Source: Lepidurus packardi
Lineage: Eukaryota; Arthropoda; Branchiopoda; Notostraca; Triopsidae
NCBI GenBank assembly: GCA_023053545.1
Contig: JAKZAN010000007.1
Location: forward strand, 3,100,001-3,164,000
DNA length: 64,000 nucleotides
Reading direction: 5' to 3'
Below, one piece after another: positions 39,901-48,238 of the stretch. A program made the translations under genes and the position numbers. Each line of letters begins with the position of its first letter. Within the stretch, counting starts at the first letter, position 1. The notes under the pieces are model-generated. The model did not search any database and was not told the DNA's origin. It saw only the letters and a list, made by a program, of their open reading frames with translations.

Positions 39901-42330
39901 TTACTATTAAGTATTGTAAGGTCAAATATTCACAATTCTAAAATTACGACTCCTTTGTTTTATTATAAGTTTACCGATATGCTGTGTGCTTATTGTAGGT
40001 ATTGTGATGTGGGAACGCCTAGTTCCAGCGTTTCACCCGCGAGTTCTAGTTGTTTGCAATCTCCTTGTTCGTTTTCTATGGATTCACCGTCACCACCGCC
40101 CACTACGGCGGATTTTACCGAATTTCTCCAAGCTTCCACCAATGTCTTTGTCCGGGATTTCTCCAATTTGACTTTGTCAGGTATATCCTCAGTATAGAAT
40201 TGTAGAGTTAGTATTTTAGCCTATTAATTCATTCCAGACCGTGAGCAACGAGAGCTGTATGAGGCTGCCAAGATTATCCAGAAAGCTTATCGATCCTATA
40301 AAGGACGCAAAAAGGCTGAAGAACAGGATAAGGAACGAACTGCGGCGATTATTATACAAAATTATTACCGGCGGTACAAACAAGTAAAAACTATTAATTA
40401 CTTGGTCAAAAAGACAATAGGAAATGTATTATTCGGATCTGTGTTGTTGTTTTTTTCAGTATGTTTATTTGAAGCAAATGACGCGAGCAGCAGTTGTGAT
40501 TCAAAACCAATTCCGCTCTTACTATGAACACAAACGGTTCAAAAAAAGCCAGGAATCGTCTTCGTCCACACCATCAGTGTGCAGTTCTTCTTCATACCGA
40601 TTATTTCGAGAGAATTCCTTGGGAGGAAATGGGCGGCAAAGTCGAGAAGGCACGCCCACTTCTTCCGCCCTCAAGTACCACAGTTTTTTTTATTATGTTT
40701 ATTTTATTCCTAGTTTTATTTGTAGGAGGACTTACTCTCAACGAAGACAACACCAAGCTGCCCGCAAAATCCAGCAATTCATGCGCCAGTCGAAAAACAA
40801 GCAAGTTTTCATTTTCGTTTTATTAATCTAAGGCTACCTCTTATGGGTCTGTAACACGGGCTAACTTGCCTAAAATGTGTGCACGATATTTAAACGATAA
40901 GAAACATCAGCGCCATCTGTGATTGTTTTCTATCAATAAAATTAAGGTATACGGGAGCTTTTAGCGACGGGTTAATCAATTTATTTTGCAATTCCCAGCA
41001 GTCTTTTTAAACTTCGCCTTTAAACCCGTTTTAAAAGGTACCTAGAATTAGTTTGCTGTTTATCGATTTGGGTTGGTTTACATCCCAGTTGTGGTTATAA
41101 GGTTCCCGTATAGCTTAACATTCTAAGGCACGACAAACGGAAAAGCAGTCTTGCGCAAAAAGTACACGAGATTGTTACAAACGTCTTGAGATTAAGTTAG
41201 GTAAATCTCGTACGCAAGGCAGAGCAATTTTACTTTTTTCATTGTTGCCTTCACTAATTTAAAAACTGCAAATTCATTTTTCACGGATGCGAAACAAAGC
41301 AAAATTGTGAATTTGGAAACTGTCTTGGCCCTAGGCAGTATTTAGAGTATTTTAAAGAAAGGGTCGTTGCCAAATGAGCACGTGGTTATACAGTTATCCT
41401 ATTTGCCGTTTTCTGCCAGAGAAGCAGTGCGTGTTCATATATACAAACCCATGCAATGCAGTGCGCGCCACCTCATGATAGATTGGGTGTAACAGCATAA
41501 GCTGTACGAAGGTTTCTTTGAGTTCAACTACCCAGCTGTTTATTCAAAATATCGAATTTTTTCAATTGTGATTAGTTTTTATAATTGCGGGTCAGTTGCC
41601 TTCAAATTGTAATGCTGGAATCAAATTATTGACTTTTTCAATTGTTACTTCAATGCTTAGTCTTTTGGATGTGATGGATGCGGTAAGTTACTTGGTGTCC
41701 AGTTTTCTTTATAACAACAATCGCTTCGTTAATTCATTTACTTTGATTTAAAAAGGCTATTGGTAGAAACTTTGATCAGAGTTAGCGACGATTTTTTAGA
41801 TTGAAATCATCGTTTTGAAGACGCAAATCATTGTTTAAAACGTAAGGAGTTGGTACGTTGTTTTTTTTTACTTTAACAAATTTTACAGACCAAATAACTG
41901 AGAGCGTGCTGAAGGTCGACTATAATAACCGGTCAATAATAATGAAGACAATAATGAAGAGCTACGGAAGTCCCTTCCCATAGGCTAGCGTCATAAACTG
42001 AACCGCGTATTGTAGTGTTCCTATGATATTCGAAAATTCGAATTTTTTTCGAGCGACTTGTTTCATATCATTGCATCTCTTGGGTTTACAAAAATATCAA
42101 AATTGTTACTTTTGGCCTCTTTAAGCGTCTTGAGTTCTGTTTTACCTTTAGGAGAGATTGGGTGCTAATTAATTGTTTTAATCGTCTTCTTGAAATGTAG
42201 GTTACAGAGAGAGAGGGCTTTAGCTGCCGAACGCGCGAGCCAATCCAACAGCAACATCAACGTGGGCACGCCCACTTGTGCCTGCAGCATAACTCCGCCC
42301 ATTTCTGTAAATAACAATCGTCGTCTCTGA
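18989..42330 (+). CDS. Camta: Calmodulin-binding transcription activator (CAMTA)
   Basis: Proposed exons: 18989-19196, 28466-28599, 28669-28736, 28994-29129, 31834-31905, 32101-32242, 35032-35078, 35170-36228, 36329-36452, 36546-36763, 36834-37012, 37334-37436, 37522-37673, 37748-38050, 38313-38416, 38827-38991, 39253-39386, 39455-39594, 39999-40180, 40238-40383, 40460-40674, 40726-40800, 42201-42330; together 1411 codons plus stop, all phases matching. Domains in order: CG-1 DNA-binding domain (about residues 85-255: [47 protein letters not shown] region), a long Ser/Thr/Pro-rich linker in the 1-kb exon, TIG/IPT domain (about 603-700, TKVLVTGPW), ankyrin-like repeats (about 745-890), and IQ motifs (about 1224-1320, [17 protein letters not shown] and [17 protein letters not shown]) for calmodulin binding. 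In animals CAMTA is a nuclear, calcium/calmodulin-responsive activator. The first exon is joined only by phase and a strong GTAAGT donor. The last intron uses a GC donor. The CG-1-to-IQ body is near certain. Confidence 0.93.
19197..20880. other. 5' part of CAMTA intron 1
   Basis: Non-coding apart from random frames; the longest (about 175 codons, minus strand, 20128-20655) has no domain signature. No repeat families were recognised here. Confidence 0.3.
21005..21876. mobile_element. TTAA-type MITE, family A copy 2, carrying its own insertion
   Basis: It begins GGCTCCCGTATACCTTAG and ends AGCTAAGATATACAGGAGCC, an inverted terminal repeat. It is flanked by TTAT (21001-21004) and TTAA (21877-21880). 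The body matches copies at 23183 and 58818, except for a family C element inserted at about 21355-21708. No transposase frame. TTAA duplication suggests a piggyBac-type mobiliser. Confidence 0.78.
21355..21708. mobile_element. Foldback element, family C copy 2, nested in a family A MITE
   Basis: The left arm begins CGACACAAGGACGACTCGAC and the right arm ends CCTTGTGTCTTGAG, inverted. Arms contain about 20-bp subrepeats of the form GTAGTCCTTTTGTCGGG. It interrupts a block that is continuous in the family A copies at 23183 and 58818 (GTGGTGACAA then ATTGTACTTT). A short ATGACA sequence occurs at both junctions and may be part of a target duplication. Confidence 0.7.
21990..22905. other. CAMTA intron 1, unassigned segment
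   Basis: No coding, RNA or repeat feature recognised. Confidence 0.3.
22912..23000. repeat. Palindromic repeat with 25-bp arms
   Basis: AAAAATACATGCAAGGAGGC and following bases (22949-22973) pair with 22976-23000 across a 2-base loop with two mismatches. A third, partial copy of the arm (AAAATACACTCAAGGAGGC) lies just upstream at about 22915. Confidence 0.8.
23183..23715. mobile_element. TTAA-type MITE, family A copy 3
   Basis: It starts GGCTCCCGTGTACCTTAGTT and ends AGCTAAAGTATATGGGAGCT followed by TTAA (23716-23719). The left flank is TTCA. About 533 bp, non-coding, best uninterrupted reference for the family together with the copy at 58818. Confidence 0.75.
23720..27475. other. CAMTA intron 1, unassigned segment with homopolymer tracts
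   Basis: No supported gene. It contains a 16-base G run (25537-25552) and a long T run near 26830-26850. Several random frames up to about 150 codons (for example minus strand 26705-27163) lack any domain signature. Confidence 0.3.
25537..25552 (+). repeat. Poly(G) run of 16 bases
   Basis: An uninterrupted G16 homopolymer is seen in the intron. Length is likely unreliable because of sequencing error. Confidence 0.8.
27476..28137. mobile_element. Tigger/pogo-family transposon relic with psq-type HTH fragment
   Basis: Terminal inverted repeats CAGTAGATGCCGCTTTATG (left) and CAGTAGATGCAGCTTATTG (right, complement strand) bound a 662-bp element; the right flank is TA, the left flank CA. In the middle a short frame, 27821-27946, reads (in part) [20 protein letters not shown] and then LLKNH before a stop. 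This resembles the N-terminal psq/CENP-B helix-turn-helix of pogo/Tigger transposases. The catalytic DDE region is missing, so the copy is dead. Confidence 0.75.
27821..27949 (+). pseudogene. Fragment of a pogo/Tigger transposase N-terminus
   Basis: A 42-codon open stretch between stops contains a psq-like helix-turn-helix pattern ([20 protein letters not shown]). No start codon in context and no downstream DDE domain are present. It lies within the inverted repeats of the 27476-28137 element, which supports the assignment. Confidence 0.6.
29130..29704. other. CAMTA intron 4, first part
   Basis: Non-coding; nothing recognised before the family B MITE that follows. Confidence 0.3.
29705..30083. 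mobile_element. TTAA-type MITE, family B copy in a CAMTA intron
   Basis: It carries GCAGTGTTACGCAAAAAGTT, CTCTTGACAATAATTTAGAT, GCGCAGAAGCCATGTGCGTT and ends AAGCTAAACTGTACGGGAACC followed by TTAA (30084-30087). The 5' end is not clearly preserved. Non-coding. Confidence 0.65.
30090..31833. other. CAMTA intron 4, remainder
   Basis: AT-rich intron with T-runs (for example 31370-31385) ending in the acceptor TTTTTAG before the exon encoding [20 protein letters not shown]. No other feature recognised. Confidence 0.3.
32243..33810. other. CAMTA intron 6, first part
   Basis: Non-coding. A GT-rich microsatellite-like patch lies at about 33060-33085. Random frames without domains. Confidence 0.3.
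33811..34280. mobile_element. Foldback element, family D copy 2
   Basis: The left end GCGTTCGTTTTGACC and right end GCAAAACGAACGCAGC are inverted. The interior repeats the palindrome-containing motif GCTTATAAGCG four times. The right half matches, in inverse orientation, the left half of the 17452-18120 element. Non-coding. Confidence 0.65.
34300..34530. mobile_element. Foldback element, family C copy 3 (left end incomplete)
   Basis: It contains repeated CGTAGTCCTTAAGTCGGGGT-type units on both sides of a CTATTGGTCCCTTGAAT core and ends GAGTCGTCCTTGTGTCGCG. It matches the right arms of copies at 9511 and 21355. Confidence 0.65.
34540..34770 (+). mobile_element. Dispersed repeat, family E copy 3 (uninterrupted)
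   Basis: The blocks CCGTGATGACGACCTGGCAA, AGCGTAGTTAGTGTCTTAAG and AAGGATAGGATAGTACAGCA match copies at 18130-18440 (inverse) and 20881-21990. This copy has an intact TTAA where copy 2 carries a MITE, so it represents the empty site. Confidence 0.65.
38171..38290. mobile_element. Fragment of a family B-like MITE in a CAMTA intron
   Basis: GCTCCCGCATAGGCTTAGCT followed by GGAAAGCAGAAGCCGTCGTA resembles the 5' ends of copies at 14945, 41101 and 43860. The rest is missing. Confidence 0.5.
40890..40958. mobile_element. 3' fragment of a family A MITE
   Basis: GAAACATCAGCGCCATCTGT, TATCAATAAAATTAAGGTAT and the terminal ACGGGAGCT match the 3' ends of family A copies. The 5' part is absent. Confidence 0.65.
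41101..41512. mobile_element. TTAA-type MITE, family B copy
   Basis: It starts GGTTCCCGTATAGCTTAACA after TTATAA and ends CATAAGCTGTACGAAGG. Internal blocks (AAGCAGTCTTGCGCAAAAAG; GTGCGTGTTCATATA; CAGTGCGCGCCACCT) match the family. About 412 bp, non-coding, within the GC-AG intron. Confidence 0.7.
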
Positions 42331-43859
42331 GCCAAGAAAACCCGAAAAAAATCGAAGCAGTCGCAAGTGACCAAAATAGCTCACTGCCATAGCCCAGGGC
42401 ATTCTTTATTTATTTATTATTATTGTTATTATTACTTTTTAAAGAATACCAAAAGAAATTCTGAGGAAAAGGTGGAATGCGTTTAGATTTCAAAAGGATC
42501 CAAGACCGCATTTTCTGTTCGGAGCTTTTCCTCTACCAGTAGCAAAGTTAATTGCTTGGTGGTACAAGTTTGGTACCTTGATGTTTTGCTCTTAGCAAAA
42601 AAAAAATGAAAGGGAAGGAAAACAAATTTTGAGCACTGAAACTTTTAAAAACGACAAAAATTCAAAAATATTTCCTTTGTCAGATCTTCTTTGTAAATAG
42701 TTGTTAAAGTTTGAAAAATTTTATCTTTTCGTGTGCTGTGGTGTCCTAAACGTCCAAAAAAAAAATCTTGTCTATTTGAAGAAAACGAAAAAAACAAAAC
42801 TTCCCACTCCCTTAAAATTTTTCAAATCTTTTGTAATTTAGAAGCCTTATAGCCGTTTTTTTCAACGGAAGAAATTTTTTGCATTTCGCCTTCCCAGAAA
42901 ACTTTGGGTGTGTTCCATTTTTTTTATGTATTGAGATATAGAAGTGATGAAGTGTTTTTAAAGTGTGTCAAAAGACCTGAAAAAGTGCATTTTTGAAGCA
43001 GGGAAAAGTATTAGAACATTATTTCCCCTAAAACGCTCAAAAAAAGAAAAGACGAAAAAGACTGTTAAGGTTTTATTCCGGTGTGATTTAGAATTCAAAA
43101 TCTTTGGGGGATACTTTCTTGGGGTTTTTGGAAGGAAATTTGGGAAGTTTTCTATGATTGTAACTTTTCTATTACTTTGATTTATTCTTAAGTGTTTTTT
43201 TTTTTTGTTTTTTTTTTTTTTTTGAAATGGTGGATTTAACACGAGTGGATTGTTGCTGTGCAATAGTCAGCCCCTGCCTGTTTGCCCCCCTCCCCCATTC
43301 CCTCCAACATTTTTCAGGGTTTTTTGCTTAGCTTTTCTCTTGAAGGTATAGAAGTCACATTTTCATGCAGCTGTGATGCTTTAAAAAAGGGTTCTATCAA
43401 TTCTGTCTGCTTGCGTGTAAAGTTTGCGGTGAATTTGATTCTAAAAAACCAACAAAAATTTCAAAAAAGATCAGGACTCGGAACAAACGCTTTTTTGGCT
43501 TAACAAGAGCTCTTTCTAGTCAAATAATTTCCTTTGGCGAAAAGTTAGTTCGAGGAGTCCAATCCAATTTTGTCCCCGTTTCTCTTTTCCTTTTGTGCCG
43601 ATCCAGATCGTAACATTTGGAATCTCTCACAGTTTTTGTTAACCCCACTTGACTTCCCAAGTGTTCCGGTTCTGTCCTTCTGGTTCAATATAACTTCACA
43701 GTCTTCCTCCAAAAAGAAGCATTTTAAGTAGCATTTCTGTATTTAACGAATTTCGTATATATCTTCGTCACTGAATAGTTTGTTTCCCCGTCCTTACAAG
43801 TGTAGGGTTTGAGTAAGGCGATTTCGTCGTTTCGTGGAGTAGACTGACGTGGGGTCTAT
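42331..43859. other. 3' flank of CAMTA and intergenic stretch
   Basis: A/T-rich with TTATTATTA microsatellite (42400-42435) and T-runs (43190-43225). No second gene is supported. Confidence 0.35.
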
Positions 43860-44037
43860 AGGAAAGCATAGAAAAAGCAGAAGCAGTCTTATGTTAGAAG
43901 CAGATGAGGTATTTACAAAAGTTCTTGACAGTAATGTCATACTAATATGGAGGGCAAAACAGTTTTTTTTTGTTTGTTTTTTTTAGTTTTGCCTTCGCTA
44001 ATTTGAGATATGTAAATTAATTTTTCCTGGACGCGTT
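43860..44037. mobile_element. Partial family B MITE
   Basis: GCAGAAGCAGTCTTATGTTA and GTTCTTGACAGTAATGTCAT match the 5' half of family B. The 3' half is missing and is replaced by the long hairpin that begins at 44039. Confidence 0.55.
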
Positions 44038-44038
44038 T

Positions 44039-44184
44039 AATAAATAAAACTGTAAAAAGCCATCCAGATTTACTGAATTAATATTATAAAGTTTTATGTT
44101 GCAGCCAAGTTGTTTTGGCTGCAACATGAAACTTTATAATATTAATTCAGTAAATCTGGATGGCTTTTTACAGTTTTATTTATT
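44039..44184. repeat. Near-perfect hairpin, 70-bp arms, 6-base loop
   Basis: Left arm 44039-44108 and right arm 44115-44184 are reverse complements with a single mismatch, which would be a G-U wobble in a plus-strand transcript. The loop is GTTGTT (44109-44114). Arms are AT-rich and include AGCCATCCAGATTTACTGAA. It could be a foldback transposon remnant or a hairpin RNA source; no function is shown. Confidence 0.9.
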
Positions 44185-44614
44185 ATTTAGCTGCTCAAAA
44201 ACCAAAGTTTCCTGCATGTTTTTCATACAACTTTCCTTGGCAATGTGGCAAGTCACACAAATCACAACAATCAAAGGACCCAAATTCGATCTTATTTGAA
44301 TGGCACAAGTCAGACCAAATCAGACCAAACCACGCCCCCAGTCAGTGATTTTCTTGATTTTTACTGGTGATTTTTGATTTTGAATGGTAGTGTGAACCAC
44401 CCTTTAGATCACTGTCCTAGACAGAAACTGCTCTCTTCATACCCACAGCACGCCACAGAATTGTTAGCGGTCAGGTGGGTAAGCTTTTGGCAGGTTCGTT
44501 CGGGTTCGGTCCTCCGAAAAGGCGTCATATAGTAGCTTCTGTCCAGTCACAACAAGACCCAGTTAACCGTGGGTTATAGGAATAAGACGTAATAGTACTT
44601 TGGCCAAAGGACAA

Positions 44615-45799
44615 ATGAGTATTTCCAAAGTTAAAGTGCAGCTATTCTACGATGTTGTTTCACCTTACACATGGTTTGCCTTTGAAGTAACTCGTTATCT
44701 TACTGGATGTATATTCGTTATATTATTTATTTAGGTGCTCTGTCGCTATAGACCCGTTTGGAAAACCATGGATTTGGAATTGAAACCCTTCTTTTTGGGT
44801 GGCATCATGAAAGAAAGCGGCAATAAGCCGCCAATGCTTGTTCCCAATAAAAGCTTGTACATGTTCAAAGATTTGCTCAGGAACGCCTTGTATTTTAATG
44901 TCCCACTACAATCACCCAGTGTAGGTTTCGGTATTATTCTAAACCGTTCCTTTCATATTTGCTTTTTGATGTTAGGATCCGGTTAATACGATTCTCGAGA
45001 AAGGATCTTTAAGAGCGCAAAGGTTTTTAACAAGCATCCAAATACAGACCCCTGCTTGTTTGGAAGAAGTTTCAAGACAGTTGTGGATCAGATCATGGAA
45101 AATGGTGGGGTTTTCTTTCTGAATGATTTTGAATATAAGTTATAAGCGCTATTTTCCCATAGGACCAAGACGTTACAACGAATGAGAGTTTGGCGGCTGC
45201 AGCCACAAAGGCTAATATGAAACTAGAAGATATAGAGATGTGTTTAAAAGCCTTAGATTCGCCTTCAGTCAAACAATCTCTGAAAAAAGCTACCGAGGAA
45301 GCCTTAGAATATGGAGTAATAAATAATTTAAACCCTTTATTTTGAACAGTCTACTCAGTTACTTTATAACTTAACTTAAGAAGTTAAGTCAGTGGTTGTC
45401 AAACTGGGAGCCGCGACCTTAAGCTAAGGGTTCCCTGGTTCTTTACAAGAGCGGTTGGCTATTTGGGATTATATATCGCAGGGAGCCGCGGTGGGTTTAT
45501 GCTTCTGTCATGGGAGACGTGGACCAAAAGGTTTGACAACCACTGAGTTAAGTTATAAAGCTGTCAGTAACTCTAATTTCCATCTATTTAGATCCGAAAT
45601 TATTTACTTGAGTGGACTTGAATATTTGAGCTGCTAAGAGTTATTTTAATGTTAATTATTCGTATTTATCCAGGCATTTGGGTCTCCCACCATCGTAGCA
45701 CACCTGCCTAGCGGTACTGAGATGATATTCGGCTCAGACCGCTTCCCTTTATTAGCCATGCTTCTCAAAGAAGAGTGGAAAGGCCCCATATGCCAGTAA
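44615..45799 (+). CDS. GSTK1: Glutathione S-transferase kappa (GSTK1-like)
   Basis: Exons 44615-44686, 44735-44920, 44976-45104, 45163-45315 and 45674-45799 join to 221 codons plus stop (human GSTK1 is 226). The protein has the DsbA/thioredoxin-like kappa fold pattern: beta strand [18 protein letters not shown] with Ser16 in the SPY motif, the position of the catalytic serine that activates glutathione in GSTK1; [20 protein letters not shown] next; and FGSPTIV near the C-terminus, the cis-proline loop. In the family the enzyme conjugates glutathione to electrophiles and reduces peroxides in mitochondria or peroxisomes. The C-terminus (GPICQ) carries no canonical SKL signal. Intron 4 contains a hAT-type MITE. 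Start chosen because it places Ser16 exactly as in the family. Confidence 0.95.
45390..45545. mobile_element. hAT-type MITE (156 bp) with 8-bp target duplication
   Basis: Terminal repeats CAGTGGTTGTCAAAC and GTTTGACAACCACTG are perfect. The 8-bp duplication AGTTAAGT occurs at 45382-45389 and 45546-45553. CAGTGGTT ends plus an 8-bp duplication are hallmarks of hAT (Charlie-like) elements. It lies inside GSTK1 intron 4; no coding capacity. Confidence 0.9.
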
Positions 45800-46835
45800 A
45801 GAGTCACCTTTAAATGCACCAGAAAAATGTAAAGCGTTTCATGATAGCGCTTGTTGGGAAACACTTGCCGCCATTTAAGAATACATATAAATAGAATAGG
45901 TCAAGTAGTCATAATGAACTTCAAGAGCTGTAATCTTGTTGGGATCTTCTGATACGTAGTCGTTATGTTGCATTATTACTACGTTATATATGGGTGACCT
46001 GACAAGGTTCTTACGTTCTTATCAACTATATAGACTGGATAATTCAACTGTGTCTATATGCTCTTAATTACTTGGTTACAAGCAGTCTTATGTAAAAAGT
46101 ACACGGGATTTTTACAAAACTTCTTGAAAGTAACGCTAGTCATACTATAAAGTACGGAGGGAAAGATGTTATTTTTTTATTTTTGCTTTAGCTAATTGCG
46201 AAAATTTACTTTAAATTTGCTTTCGCTAAATGCACATTAATTTTACCCCTACGCGATGGAAACCAAATTTACGACCGCATTTGTTCATCACAAGGAGTTT
46301 TCTCGTTAACTGAACAATCGTCTCGCCGTTAGTTTCCCCGTCTGTTGCCTTTCGCTAGAGATGTCTACGGAAAGCAAAAATTAAAGGTGCTTTATGCATT
46401 AGATTTGCATAGCACGTATTGTGAACGCAGAAAATGTAAGAAAATCAGTGAGTGATTCTGTGGTGAACATTTCAACGATGGCCATTTTGATACTAGTTTT
46501 TATCTACTTTTTTTTCGGGAAAGCACTTGTGCCTAGGAGAAAGGTTGGCTAAACTCGAAACTGTTTCTTTTCGCTACATATTTGTTGCAGCAATTCCCAG
46601 TTTAAGTTGTTGACCGACCAACAAAACCATCGTTACATCCACCTCTTCCGATCTTTCTCAGTCCTAAGCCTTACAATTTGGTTTAAAAGCTTCGGACCTA
46701 AGTAAGCGTACAGTACGTTTATTGTCTCAGGAATGAGAAGAAGTACTGGACGCAGTGGAATATAAAATAAATAGGAATAATCTTCGAGAGTAGAGTTTCT
46801 ATTTTTATAGAAATAAATAGTACATTTGTTCAGAT
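45800..46835. other. Intergenic stretch between GSTK1 and the cuticle gene
   Basis: It contains a partial family B MITE (about 46080-46260; AGCAGTCTTATGTAAAAAGT and ACTTCTTGAAAGTAACGCTA). No gene is supported in the remainder. Confidence 0.4.
46080..46260. mobile_element. Partial family B MITE
   Basis: The 5' half blocks of family B are recognisable; the 3' half with the GCGCAGAAGCC and CACGCCACCT blocks is absent. Confidence 0.5.
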
Positions 46836-47503
46836 TTAATATTGGGCGGGGGCGACGTATGCGGGCGCGACGTACGCTGGGGCAGCATAGACGGCGGGTT
46901 TGTATGCGGGGGCAGCATAGGTGGCGGACTTGTATGCGGGGGCAGCATAGGTGGCGGGCTTGTAGGCGGGGGCAGCATAGGTGGCGGGCTTGTAGGCGGG
47001 TTTGTACTCGGCGGCATAACTACAAAAGCCACAAGAATGAGCCGACTTTCCTTAGTTTAAACGCAAGTCTTATCTTTACTTACCCGTCGTATTTAACATC
47101 AGCTACCAAACCATATCCGTTGTCGCTGTAAGAGACGGTCTGGGTACGGCCATCGGGTAAGAGAACCTTGTAGGATCCAGAGGTCACCTTACCATCGCTG
47201 TTCTGGGAGTGAGAATAGTGGTTATAGGATGGCTGGTCATCGACGGCATACGAAAAGCTGTGGGGAGCAGCCTGTAAACAAAGCAATGTACTGTTAATAT
47301 TACTATTATTGTAATGTTGTTTAGACGTACGTAGTCGTAAGTCTTGGCGGGGTACGCTTGCTGGTAAGCAGGCTTGTTGTACACCTCAACGGCGGCAGCC
47401 GCGGCGACCAAAGCAACGAGGATGATGACCTGTGATTGATTTAAGAAGATTCTTTAGATTTTGTTAACTGGGCTATTGATTCTTAGTCTTCTTTTACCTT
47501 CAT
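46836..47503 (-). CDS. R&R chitin-binding cuticle protein, secreted, 158 aa
   Basis: Minus-strand exons 47498-47503 (Met-Lys only), 47331-47429, 47084-47271 and 46836-47019 join to 158 codons plus stop. The split after the second codon of a signal peptide is typical of arthropod cuticle genes. The signal peptide is MKVIILVALVAAAAAVEVYN. The chitin_bind_4 (Rebers-Riddiford) domain spans about residues 38-98 (HSFSYAVDDQPSYNHYSHSQ; SGSYKVLLPDGRTQTVSYS). The tail is AAPAYKPATY repeated about four times, ending APAQY. In the family such proteins are secreted by epidermis and bind chitin in exoskeleton. A TATA box and TCAGT initiator lie upstream. The repeat tail is encoded by about 30-bp tandem DNA units. 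Confidence 0.95.
46845..47015 (-). repeat. About 30-bp tandem repeats encoding AAPAYKPATY
   Basis: Four to five head-to-tail units of a 30-bp sequence (plus strand contains GGGGGCAGCATAGGTGGCGG repeatedly) code for the C-terminal decapeptide repeats of the cuticle protein. Confidence 0.85.
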
Positions 47504-47543
47504 GGTTGGAATAGGATTGGTATTCAGCTGGGGATGAACTGAT

Positions 47544-47574
47544 ACTGACTCCTGCTCCAGCTTCTCGTTTTATA
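47544..47574 (-). promoter_or_regulatory. TATA box and initiator of the cuticle gene
   Basis: On the minus strand TATAAAA (47574-47568) is followed, with the A of a TCAGT initiator (47548-47544) 28 bp downstream of the first T. This is the standard arthropod core promoter spacing. The predicted start at 47546 gives a 43-base 5' UTR to the ATG at 47503. Confidence 0.8.
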
Positions 47575-48238
47575 GTACTTGACACAGTACATACAAGGCC
47601 AGTGGGATTGTTCCACTCAAGAATTGAAAGACATAGGCAAGAGTCCCTGCCCTTGCTTAAGGCCATGATCTTGCAGACTCGCTTTAACCACTTCACACAC
47701 ATTCTATAAAAGCCAGTTTTAGTCCCGTTCAGATGCTAATGAAAGTTACCTGGCTTATTTTTGGGCAGCGAAGCATGTACACACGAAAGGGCGGAATCTG
47801 GAGCAATGTGAAGGTCCGCTACACTTTCCTTTTCTTGGACAATGAATGAGATTTGGCCACACAAAAAGATACACATTGATGGGTAACATGATCCTTTAAT
47901 CGTATAATAACAATGGAAGTTCTAGTGTAGGGATCTATACTTTCCCAAAGACGCAAACAGAAGACGGCAGTGGGTTTTGCAAATGCAAAGGACTACCGCT
48001 GATTTTGTGGACCCCAGAAATGCTGGATAACTTCTCTGTGGTAACTTTTCACCGAAGTTCAATACGATAGTGGTATTTATATCGACAGTTATATAGCGCA
48101 ATGGGATTTCAGTCAAAATGTCATAGTAGGAATTTGTTGCAAACCGATATCCCTTCATGGGCTACATGCATCCAAACCTAGCAAAACCTCCGCTTTTGAG
48201 AAAAGATAACGTCATAGCATGAATCTATCCATGATTCG
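47575..48238. other. Intergenic stretch before the adhesion-GPCR fragment
   Basis: No recognisable GPS/GAIN sequence was found in any plus-strand frame. A minus-strand frame at 47922-48158 (78 codons) has no domain signature and is not annotated. Confidence 0.3.

Larger units (their letters stand above)
40801..42200 (+). other. GC-AG intron of CAMTA (last intron, 1.4 kb)
   Basis: The exon ends CGAAAAACAA and the intron begins GCAAGT, a perfect donor consensus except C for T; the acceptor is TGTAG at 42200. Joining gives [15 protein letters not shown], in frame to a stop. A competing GT donor six bases later gives a frame ending in low-similarity sequence. The intron holds a family A MITE fragment and a full family B MITE. 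Confidence 0.7.

Noticed and set aside
47922-48158. Minus-strand 78-codon frame next to the adhesion-GPCR region
   Set aside because: No domain recognised and no splice partners; not enough to call a gene.
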